Assembly (NCBI GenBank): GCA_964613745.1
Contig: CAZTJA010000097.1
Coordinates: 1-11,723 of the forward strand
DNA length: 11,723 nucleotides
Origin: CAZTJA01 sp964613745
Lineage (GTDB): Bacteria > Desulfobacterota > Desulfomonilia > Desulfomonilales > Desulfomonilaceae
Direction of reading: 5' to 3'
The translations under genes were made by a program, and so were the position numbers. The notes beneath the pieces were generated by a model that was not told the origin of the DNA, made no database searches, and saw nothing but the letters and a program-made list of their open reading frames with translations. Below, one piece after another: positions 6,222 to 11,723 of this stretch; the first letter of the stretch is position 1; every line of letters starts with the position of its first letter.

Positions 6222-7919
6222 CTAACTCTGAGCTTGAGCTTTTTGACCCTGGGCGGTTTCCCTTTCTTGCTCCATCCTCTTGAGTTCTTTTCTCAAAATT
6301 TTTCCCACAGCACTTTTGGGTAGTTCAGAGACAAACTCCACATACTTGGGGACTTTATACTTGACCAGATTCTGTGAACAATAATCGATAATTTCAATTG
6401 GAGTGGCCGTTTCACCGTCTTTCAAAACTACGAATGCCTTGATGCGCTCACCGGAATATGCATCGGGCACACCGATTGCGCATGCCTCCATGATTTTGGG
6501 ATGTGCAAAAAGGACCTCATCAACATCGCGCGGGTAAATATTAAATCCACCTGAAATTATCATGTCCTTTTTACGATCTACGATACTGAAAAAACCCTCT
6601 TCATCAAAAATGGCGATGTCACCTGTGAGCAACCATCCATCCCGAAGAGTCATCTCCGTTTCTTCCGGCCGATTAATATAGCCCGACATGACCTGAGGAC
6701 CTTTGAGGCAGATTTCACCGGGGGTGTTGGGTTCCGTTATTTCCGTATGGTAATCGTCGACGTTTACCAGTTTAGCCAAAGTGTTGCACACGGGAAGTCC
6801 TATTGTACCCGGCTTAGTTCTACCTCCAAATGGGTTGATATGAACAACCGGCGAAGTTTCGGTTAAGCCGTATCCCTCACAGATTTGTGCTCCCGTGAGT
6901 TTCTCGAAATTCTTTATTGTTTCCAACGGCAGAGGTGCTCCACCTGAAAAACAGCCTTTGATTGAGCTGATGTCATATTTTTTCAAGTCGGGGAAATTAA
7001 TCATACCGTTATAAAGCGTGGGCACGGCCGGCATAAACGTAGCCTTGTACTTGTGAATTGCTTCCAGTATTGCTTTCGGTTCGGGCTTTGGAATGAGAAT
7101 GTCCGCCCATCCATAAAAAATGGACAAATTACACGCCGTGGTGAGACCAAATGAATGAAAAAACGGCAAACAGCCCACGGCAACTTCCTCACCGGCTTTG
7201 AACAGAGGAAACCATGCGCCGCATTGCTGGACGTTGCTTGATAAATTTCGATGAGTAAGCTGTACGCCCTTTGAAACTCCGGTGGTTCCACCCGTGTATA
7301 GCAGGCAAGCAGTATCTTCCCATTTCATTTTCACCGGCGAGGCGATTGGGGAATATCGTTTGATAATGTCCATAAACTCGTATACTTCGTTCCCCGCCGG
7401 AGTATTTAGATGCATGTCTTTCCGCAAGTACGGAAATAACTGTTTAAGAGGGAATGGAAGGAAATCGCGGATATGGCAGGACACTATCTTTTCAATAATT
7501 GTTTTGCTTCTGAGATTCAGCATTCTTGGGACAAGTCGATCCAAGCAAACAAGAAATGTTGATCCGGAGTCATTGAACTGGTGTTCAAGTTCTCGGTCGG
7601 TGTACAAAGGGTTGTTAAGGACTGCAGTTGCACCTGCTCTGAATGTTCCGTACATCGCAACCACCATCTGAACGATGTTCGGCAGCAAAAGAGAGACTTT
7701 ATCACCGGGCTTAACACCCATGTCCACGAGACCTGCGGCGAAGCGAGAGACCATTTCGTCCAACTGACTAAAGCTAATTCGTTTTCCCTGGAAAATGAGT
7801 GCAGGTCTGTCGCCAAACCTTTTTACCGTCCTGGTTAATGCCTCCGGTAATACTATTTCTTCGATCGTAATCTCCGGGGGGACGGTTGAAGCGTATGATT
7901 TGAGCCAGATTTTTTCCAT
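6222..7919 (-). CDS. Long-chain fatty-acid--CoA ligase (AMP-forming), FadD type
   Basis: This 565-residue enzyme of the ANL superfamily makes acyl-CoA from a fatty acid, ATP and CoA. The P-loop YTGGTTGVSKG is at 208-218, the YGLTETSP motif at 350-357, the TGD aspartate at 434 and the VDRKKDMIISGGFNIYP hinge/FACS signature at 447-463. The C-terminal catalytic lysine is K540 in VGKILRKEL. All are intact and the length is normal for FadD. The Gln/Ala-rich tail after 550 is dispensable-looking. The ATG at 7919 is chosen because AAGGAG (7929-7934) lies nine bases upstream; a GTG at 7964 would add 15 residues but has no ribosome binding site. It is transcribed alone. Chain-length preference cannot be read from sequence. 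In syntrophic or sulfate-reducing bacteria it would activate fatty or related carboxylic acids for beta-oxidation. Confidence 0.93.
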   Translation of the reverse strand: MEKIWLKSYASTVPPEITIEEIVLPEALTRTVKRFGDRPALIFQGKRISFSQLDEMVSRFAAGLVDMGVKPGDKVSLLLPNIVQMVVAMYGTFRAGATAVLNNPLYTDRELEHQFNDSGSTFLVCLDRLVPRMLNLRSKTIIEKIVSCHIRDFLPFPLKQLFPYLRKDMHLNTPAGNEVYEFMDIIKRYSPIASPVKMKWEDTACLLYTGGTTGVSKGVQLTHRNLSSNVQQCGAWFPLFKAGEEVAVGCLPFFHSFGLTTACNLSIFYGWADILIPKPEPKAILEAIHKYKATFMPAVPTLYNGMINFPDLKKYDISSIKGCFSGGAPLPLETIKNFEKLTGAQICEGYGLTETSPVVHINPFGGRTKPGTIGLPVCNTLAKLVNVDDYHTEITEPNTPGEICLKGPQVMSGYINRPEETEMTLRDGWLLTGDIAIFDEEGFFSIVDRKKDMIISGGFNIYPRDVDEVLFAHPKIMEACAIGVPDAYSGERIKAFVVLKDGETATPIEIIDYCSQNLVKYKVPKYVEFVSELPKSAVGKILRKELKRMEQERETAQGQKAQAQS

Positions 7920-8209
7920 AATACTTCTCTCCTTCAGCCGATTTATTTCAAATTCTTGTTGCACGGACTATGTATTTTGAAGTGCGGGAGCACGACAATT
8001 AATCTTGGTCTTAAAATACTAAACGGTGTATCTCTGCTAATTAAGAGAGCCGACATTACCACGCAAGCCGGTGCGACTTGCTTCTAGAATCCGGTCCAAT
8101 GATCAGGGGCTACAATGCTTTCAGCGGGTCTTTTGCACTTAGCGAACCTTTATAACTTACAACATTGAATGCTTACTATAAATTAAAAAATCGATTACGT
8201 GAACACAAA

Positions 8210-8221
8210 TTGATAAATCAA
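8210..8221. repeat. Short AT palindrome TTGATAAATCAA with ATCA repeats
   Basis: TTGAT and ATCAA are arranged around AA, and two further ATCA units follow directly. It sits 16 bases upstream of the -35 of the membrane protein promoter, a position suited to a regulator. It is short enough to be chance in AT-rich DNA. Confidence 0.25.
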
Positions 8222-8236
8222 TCAATCAGTAACGCG

Positions 8237-8265
8237 TTGCCCGATTCGGTCTCATGATTTAAAAT
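8237..8265 (+). promoter_or_regulatory. sigma70-type promoter of the small membrane protein gene
   Basis: A -35 TTGCCC (8237-8242, 4 of 6) and a -10 TAAAAT (8260-8265, 5 of 6) are 17 bases apart. The predicted start is near 8272, about 23 bases before the ATG at 8295, leaving room for the AAGG at 8285-8288. Confidence 0.5.
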
Positions 8266-8294
8266 CTCTGCAATTAGTCACTCTAAGGTACAGT

Positions 8295-8795
8295 ATGATT
8301 TACTCGATTGTAGCAAAAGAATTGGTTATACTTCTTCTCTCGCTCTCAATTTTTCCAGTTATTATTGTGTTGGCGTTGAATGTGACTGATCATTCATTGT
8401 CGTTCAGCGAAAATGCTTTACGGAACATAGTTGCTCGAGTTTGGAATGGTCCAGGTGGACTTGAAGGACTGTGGTTTAAAATTCTTTTACCGTATTTGGG
8501 TATTCAACTAGTCAGGGCATTGAGGTGGGCTCAAAGAAGTCTTGTCGGTAGAAGGTGGTCTTATCTGTACTTTTCGTGTTTATTGGTGGGATTGTCCGCC
8601 CATTTTTTTTACAATGCATGGGATCTACTTTATTTCATGTACGCTCTGGGAGACCTGCCCGAAGAATTGACGCAATTCTTTCAGTTGGAAGGAATGAGTC
8701 TGTTGGGTTTTGCAATGGCACTACTTGCAGCCTTATATTGTTTTCGTATTTTTTTGGATCCGAGAAGAAATGCGCCTACATCACTACGCAGCTAG
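8295..8795 (+). CDS. Small integral membrane protein of unknown function
   Basis: I do not recognise this 166-residue protein. Hydrophobic segments at about 8-30, 58-76, 90-116 and 133-154 suggest four membrane helices. A basic, Trp-rich loop lies at 74-89 (RALRW, GRRW), and the C-terminus is short and basic. By the positive-inside rule that loop and the C-terminus would be cytoplasmic. No enzymatic motif is visible. The start is supported by AAGG six bases upstream and a good promoter. The stop is two bases from the stop of the LpxC fusion gene on the other strand, so the two transcripts must overlap or terminate within each other's coding ends. Confidence 0.7.
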   Translation: MIYSIVAKELVILLLSLSIFPVIIVLALNVTDHSLSFSENALRNIVARVWNGPGGLEGLWFKILLPYLGIQLVRALRWAQRSLVGRRWSYLYFSCLLVGLSAHFFYNAWDLLYFMYALGDLPEELTQFFQLEGMSLLGFAMALLAALYCFRIFLDPRRNAPTSLRS

Positions 8796-8797
8796 GT

Positions 8798-10852
8798 TCA
8801 AAGTTCCATTCTGTCTTTAATTATTTTCAGCATCCGCACGTTATCGGAATGTCCAGTCTGCCGCGCAACAATCTTACCTACAAAAGGTCTGCCCAATAAA
8901 TAAAAATCCCCTATAATATCCAATACTTTGTGTCTCACAAATTCATCCGGAAAGCGAAGAGGCGGGTTTACGACTTTTTCCTCATCCACGAGAATTACAT
9001 TGGATAAACGCCCACCACCAGCGAGACCCATTTCATCCATCATTCTCATGTCACGCACGAAACCGAACGTTCTCGCCGGGGCAATTTCCCTTTTAAAGCT
9101 CTCCGCATCCACCGACTTGTAAGAAAAATGAAGTTTACCGATCGGAAAAGGATAATCGAGAAAATACTCTATTTCGAGACACTCTGAAGGTTCGACTCGT
9201 AGCATTTTGGAACTATCCTTGGGAAAGTCAAGCTCGAACGTTTCAGCAATTCGTATCTCGTGAGCCGGCTCTTCCTGCACTATGATTTCGGCGCTTTCAA
9301 CTAGTTCACAAAATTGAACTGCCGAACCATCCATGATCGGTACTTCTCCCGATATTTTTGCAAGTATGTTTGTGAGTCCGTAAACGTGAAAAACCGCCAT
9401 TAAGTGCTCGATGGTCTTAGCCAGTAAACCGTTACTCTTCAGGCATGTTGAGAATTCCGTAGACTCTACGTTACCTAGCGTGGCCGAGACACTACCGCCT
9501 GATGTAATATGTCCGAAAAGTATTCCGGTGTTTGGCGGCAACGGAGAGAGAGTCAATCCAGTCTTTGCGCCGGAATGCAAACCCTGACCGTACATTACCG
9601 CTCGACCGCGAAGCGTTTTCTGATATCGTAAGGCTTCAGGAACGCATGCTGCGCCTACTGATGAAGTGAAAACTCCGGCTGAAGGTAGTTGAGTCACATC
9701 CGACTTGGAATTTTTGGAATCATCACCTCCAATCTCCTTCATTGGAATGAGGAGGTCGTTTGCAGTAATTACCGGTCCGGCAGCCGTCATTGCGGTATGT
9801 TCGATAAGGATTTTGAGTTCCTTTATGTTTCCGGGCCAAGCATAGGCTTGCAGTCTGGATACTGCCTCGTCGTCGATGGCTTCAATTTCTTGCTCAAATT
9901 CTTCAGAGGCTTCTTTCAAAAAGTAATCTATATAGAGCGGGATGTCCTCAATTCGTTCTCTTAGTGCGGGGACTCGAATAATCCGCTCTCCTAATAGACT
10001 CACGAGTTCTTCCGGGAAATTCATTTGCGAAACCAGGATTTCAGAGTCTACGGAGGAAGTGGTGATGAGACGAAATCCGGGTTTGTTGCCGGCCTTCACT
10101 TTTCTAACCGCATCCAATAAAGGTAATTGCAGATCAGGCGAAAGCCGATCTATCCTAATTAGCACCAGTGCAGATCCGGACCCTTGCAGCCTATCTCTGA
10201 CCGAATCCACCTTTTGAGCTGATCTTCCGGCCATAAATGCAGCGAGGTTGTCGGAAGTCAACTCAGAGCACCTCACCTTGGCCAGCCCCGTTTTCAGACC
10301 TCCGGAACGATAATGAATTAATCCTGCCAGAAACTCTTTTCCCGTACCCTTTTCTCCCGAAAGAAGGACCGATTTTGTTTCACTTGCCGCATTAGCTATG
10401 GAGTTGCGCATTTTCTCCGAAGCCGCTGATGTACCAATCAAATCAAATGTGGAGTAGGCAGATAGGGAAGGTTTCTTAGCTCTTGATTTTTTTTCAATTG
10501 CGGAGTGCACGAGATGCAGCACATCCTCCAAGTTGAGAGGTTTCTCGAGGTAATCGGTAGCCCCTAGCTTGATTGCCTTCACGGCAGTTTCTATTGTACC
10601 GTGACCACTCATCATAATTACGGCACATTCGGGGTTGATTCGTCGGATAGCCTTAAGAGTCTGCATGCCGTCGATTCCCGGAATCCATATATCTAAGAAC
10701 ACGATATCAGGGGAATCGCTTTGCATTATATGTAGGGCTTCCTGGCCGTCACGAGCTTTGATTACATCGTGACCTTCATCGAGGAGAATAGCTCCCAATG
10801 TCTCCAGGATTTCTTCTTGATCGTCAACGACTAGTATTCGTCCGGTTTTCAT
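8798..10852 (-). CDS. lpxC: Fusion: receiver domain, degenerate NtrC-type AAA+ domain and LpxC (UDP-3-O-acyl-GlcNAc deacetylase)
   Basis: This is a 684-residue protein. LpxC removes the N-acetyl group from UDP-3-O-acyl-GlcNAc, the committed step of lipid A synthesis. Residues 1-121 are a complete receiver: acidic pair D10/D11, phosphoacceptor D54, the S82 switch position and K104. Residues 136-370 are an NtrC-like AAA+ domain. It keeps the P-loop GEKGTGKE (166-173) and the WPGN stretch near the end. The Walker B Asp-Glu is replaced by Ile-Arg (232-233), the GAFTGA loop is unrecognisable (AAFMAG), and the arginine finger and sensor II Arg are missing. A linker (370-411) leads into LpxC (412-684). 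Its zinc ligands H483, H641, D645 (E. coli H79, H238, D242) and catalytic T595, D649, H668 (T191, D246, H265) are all present. No Fis-type DNA-binding domain exists. The ATG at 10852 fits the receiver boundary and the promoter at 10861-10889; a TTG at 10873 lies upstream of the predicted transcript start. LpxC and receiver assignments are firm; how they interact is inference. Confidence 0.93.
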   Translation of the reverse strand: MKTGRILVVDDQEEILETLGAILLDEGHDVIKARDGQEALHIMQSDSPDIVFLDIWIPGIDGMQTLKAIRRINPECAVIMMSGHGTIETAVKAIKLGATDYLEKPLNLEDVLHLVHSAIEKKSRAKKPSLSAYSTFDLIGTSAASEKMRNSIANAASETKSVLLSGEKGTGKEFLAGLIHYRSGGLKTGLAKVRCSELTSDNLAAFMAGRSAQKVDSVRDRLQGSGSALVLIRIDRLSPDLQLPLLDAVRKVKAGNKPGFRLITTSSVDSEILVSQMNFPEELVSLLGERIIRVPALRERIEDIPLYIDYFLKEASEEFEQEIEAIDDEAVSRLQAYAWPGNIKELKILIEHTAMTAAGPVITANDLLIPMKEIGGDDSKNSKSDVTQLPSAGVFTSSVGAACVPEALRYQKTLRGRAVMYGQGLHSGAKTGLTLSPLPPNTGILFGHITSGGSVSATLGNVESTEFSTCLKSNGLLAKTIEHLMAVFHVYGLTNILAKISGEVPIMDGSAVQFCELVESAEIIVQEEPAHEIRIAETFELDFPKDSSKMLRVEPSECLEIEYFLDYPFPIGKLHFSYKSVDAESFKREIAPARTFGFVRDMRMMDEMGLAGGGRLSNVILVDEEKVVNPPLRFPDEFVRHKVLDIIGDFYLLGRPFVGKIVARQTGHSDNVRMLKIIKDRMEL

Positions 10853-10860
10853 AGCGGCAG

Positions 10861-10889
10861 ATAATAGCCACAACAGGACCGAAAATCAA
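10861..10889 (-). promoter_or_regulatory. sigma70-type promoter of the LpxC fusion gene
   Basis: On the minus strand TTGATT (10884-10889, 4 of 6) and TATTAT (10861-10866, 5 of 6) are 17 bases apart. The predicted start, about 10854, is essentially at the ATG at 10852. If correct, the mRNA is leaderless or nearly so, which fits the lack of a Shine-Dalgarno sequence. Confidence 0.45.
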
Positions 10890-10908
10890 CCGAGATTGGA
10901 GAAGAGGA

Positions 10909-10944
10909 AGAATGTGCCCACCCAGAAAGGTGGAGGCACATTCT
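10909..10944 (-). terminator. Terminator-like hairpin after the small secreted protein gene
   Basis: AGAATGTGCC plus CACC (10909-10922) pairs with GGTG plus GGCACATTCT (10929-10944) around the loop CAGAAA, with a two-base bulge in the right arm. The stem has 14 pairs. On the minus strand it is followed by a pyrimidine-rich stretch instead of a clean T run. It lies about 30 bases past the stop of the secreted-protein gene and just before the LpxC fusion promoter, so it probably separates the two units. Confidence 0.5.
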
Positions 10945-10975
10945 GGTGATCCGGCCATGATCTCTGAGGTGAGTT

Positions 10976-11374
10976 TCAACGTGGTGGACGAGAATTTAGA
11001 TTGTGTGAAGGAACCCCAGGTTTCGAAGAATGATCGACACTTCCTTGGTAATTTTTTGAATTATCTACTGCTGTTTGAATCGGAACCTGTTTTGTTTGTG
11101 CAGAACTGCTTGGTGGTCTCCCTACAATAAAATGTCTTGTCGTGCTCGGCTGGACAACTTCCGATTTGTTGATGGATTTGTTTGATGCTTTATTCGTTTT
11201 CTTGGATCGCACGCAGTTTCCTTGGCAATTGATAAAAGGGTTGTCCGGCTCATCCGTCAGACTTTCATCGTGAACCACATCTGATAAAGAAGCGAAGTTT
11301 TGATTGTGATCCGCAGCGTAAGCCCCGGAAAACAATATAATGAGGAGCGGAATGCACATGAGTACACTTTTCAT
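10976..11374 (-). CDS. Small secreted or periplasmic protein of unknown function
   Basis: I do not recognise this 132-residue protein. It starts with a classical signal peptide: MK, a hydrophobic core at about 4-17, and a likely signal peptidase I site after AYA (20) or AYAA (21). There is no lipobox. The mature part of about 112 residues is hydrophilic, rich in Ser, Asn, Lys and Pro, and probably disordered. It has two cysteines, C50 and C54 (CQGNC), and a Pro/Arg C-terminus. The ATG at 11374 is chosen because AGGAG lies eight bases upstream; an in-frame ATG at 11392 overlaps that site and would spoil the signal peptide with acidic residues. A perfect -10 lies further upstream. It precedes the LpxC fusion on the same strand, separated by a hairpin. 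Confidence 0.75.
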   Translation of the reverse strand: MKSVLMCIPLLIILFSGAYAADHNQNFASLSDVVHDESLTDEPDNPFINCQGNCVRSKKTNKASNKSINKSEVVQPSTTRHFIVGRPPSSSAQTKQVPIQTAVDNSKNYQGSVDHSSKPGVPSHNLNSRPPR

Positions 11375-11412
11375 TTTCTCGTCTCCTGGCATTAATTGAT
11401 GGCAGTCATAGT

Positions 11413-11441
11413 ATTATAGTATAAAATTAAATATCTAAAAA
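11413..11441 (-). promoter_or_regulatory. Promoter of the small secreted protein gene
   Basis: A perfect -10 TATAAT on the minus strand (11413-11418) lies about 40 bases before the ATG. The -35 position, 17 bases away (11436-11441, TTTTTA), matches only 3 of 6. The flanking DNA is very AT-rich, which supports melting but also raises the chance of a spurious match. Confidence 0.45.
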
Positions 11442-11539
11442 GTATTTTTTATAGTTTGGTTAATGTATTCGGCTTATTAAATTTGATACATTGACTTTAT
11501 TCCAAATTATACGTGGTTAGGAATATTGCCCAGCCGCAA

Positions 11540-11578
11540 CATTTCACTTGAAATGATTTCAACATCAAGGTAATTTCA
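11540..11578. repeat. Cluster of ATTTCA half-sites upstream of sucC
   Basis: CATTTCA (11540-11546) and TGAAATG (11549-11555) form a perfect 7-bp inverted repeat two bases apart. Two more direct copies of ATTTCA follow at 11556-11561 and 11573-11578. Copies on the plus strand are spaced 15 and 17 bases apart. This is consistent with an operator, about 105 to 145 bases before the sucC start. The bound factor is unknown. Confidence 0.35.
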
Positions 11579-11682
11579 TGATTTATACGTTGCTACTCGA
11601 TTCTCCGTCATTTCCTCGTCCATGTTGGTTTTTCTTTCCGTGGCCCCGGAATACGCCATCACGTAAGCTTCGGAGGCGATAC

Positions 11683-11723
11683 ATGAATTTACATGAATAT
11701 CAGTCAAAACAATTGCTTGCAAA
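11683..11723 (+). CDS. sucC: Succinate--CoA ligase (ADP-forming) beta subunit, N-terminal fragment
   Basis: The last 41 bases encode MNLHEYQSKQLLA, which matches the well-known N-terminus of SucC (MNLHEYQAKQLF). SucC, with SucD, interconverts succinyl-CoA and succinate with ATP formation in the TCA cycle. The ATG has GGAGG (11672-11676) six bases upstream, which decides the start. The gene runs off the right edge, so only 13 full codons are visible. The frame remains open upstream to an ATG at 11578 with a weak AAGG, but that extension has no resemblance to SucC. Confidence 0.85.
   Translation, partial: MNLHEYQSKQLLA

Larger units (their letters stand above)
7920..8294. other. 375-base divergent intergenic region, no gene seen
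   Basis: This region lies between the start of the acyl-CoA ligase gene (minus) and the start of the membrane protein gene (plus). It holds the ligase Shine-Dalgarno (7929-7934) and the plus-strand promoter at 8237-8265. Small inverted repeats occur at 7982-7993 (GTGC/GCAC), 8063-8081 (GCAAG/CTTGC) and 8210-8221 (TTGAT/ATCAA). I found no convincing ligase promoter and no open frame with a ribosome binding site. Confidence 0.6.
11375..11682. other. 308-base divergent intergenic region upstream of sucC
   Basis: The left third is AT-rich and carries the promoter and ribosome binding site of the small secreted protein. The middle holds a cluster of ATTTCA repeats (11540-11578). The right part (11578-11682) is open in the sucC frame but has no sign of coding. 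I found no convincing plus-strand promoter for sucC; the nearest -35 candidates (11483-11496) lack a matching -10. Confidence 0.55.

Noticed and set aside
7282..7838. Plus-strand open frames inside the acyl-CoA ligase gene
   Set aside because: They are opposite-strand shadows of a clear enzyme with all its motifs.
7920..7964. GTG start at 7964 adding 15 residues to the acyl-CoA ligase
   Set aside because: It has no Shine-Dalgarno, whereas the ATG at 7919 has AAGGAG at a usable distance and fits the usual N-terminus.
8120..8160. TTGCAC (8133-8138) and TATAAC (8151-8156) as a promoter
   Set aside because: The spacing is 12 bases, too short for sigma70; the bases also do not fit the sigma54 consensus.
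9740..10447. Calling the fusion gene a sigma54-dependent transcriptional activator
   Set aside because: The GAFTGA loop and the DNA-binding domain are missing and the Walker B motif is lost, so activator function is not supported.
10853..10873. TTG start at 10873 that would add seven residues to the LpxC fusion
   Set aside because: No ribosome binding site precedes it, the receiver domain starts naturally after the ATG at 10852, and the predicted promoter would put the TTG outside the transcript.

Overview
This window looks like chromosomal DNA of a Gram-negative bacterium, probably a deltaproteobacterium (Desulfobacterota, near the Syntrophales or Desulfomonile groups). The reasons are a lipid A enzyme (LpxC), an N-terminus typical of SucC, a DUF362 protein, a two-domain zf-TFIIB protein and a bEBP-like module. 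Base composition is moderate, coding is dense, and there are no signs of phage, IS elements or CRISPR. The taxonomic placement is an inference from gene content.

Layout, left to right. A tRNA-Lys(CUU) gene lies on the minus strand with its own promoter. Divergent from it is a two-gene plus-strand operon: a protein with four zinc ribbons and a DUF362 protein. A small charged helical protein follows on the minus strand, tail to tail with the operon. Next come uvrA (plus) and an acyl-CoA ligase of the FadD type (minus), which converge on a strong GC hairpin. After a 375-base divergent intergenic region there is a small four-helix membrane protein (plus). It converges, two bases apart, on a 684-residue minus-strand gene. 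Upstream of that gene on the same strand is a small secreted protein. The window ends in the first 13 codons of sucC (plus).

The standout is the gene at 8798-10852. Its product has an intact response-regulator receiver domain, then an NtrC-type AAA+ domain whose Walker B, GAFTGA loop and arginine-finger region are eroded, and then a complete LpxC deacetylase with its metal and catalytic residues. The DNA-binding domain that would normally end an NtrC-family regulator is absent, and LpxC occupies its place. The layout suggests that the committed step of lipid A synthesis is under direct phospho-receiver control. I could not check whether this fusion has been described before.

Several genes have readable sigma70-type promoters: the tRNA, the zinc-ribbon operon, uvrA, the membrane protein, the LpxC fusion and the secreted protein. 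For both uvrA and the LpxC fusion the predicted transcription start falls within about 10 bases of the start codon, and neither has a clear Shine-Dalgarno sequence. Both may be translated from leaderless or nearly leaderless mRNA.
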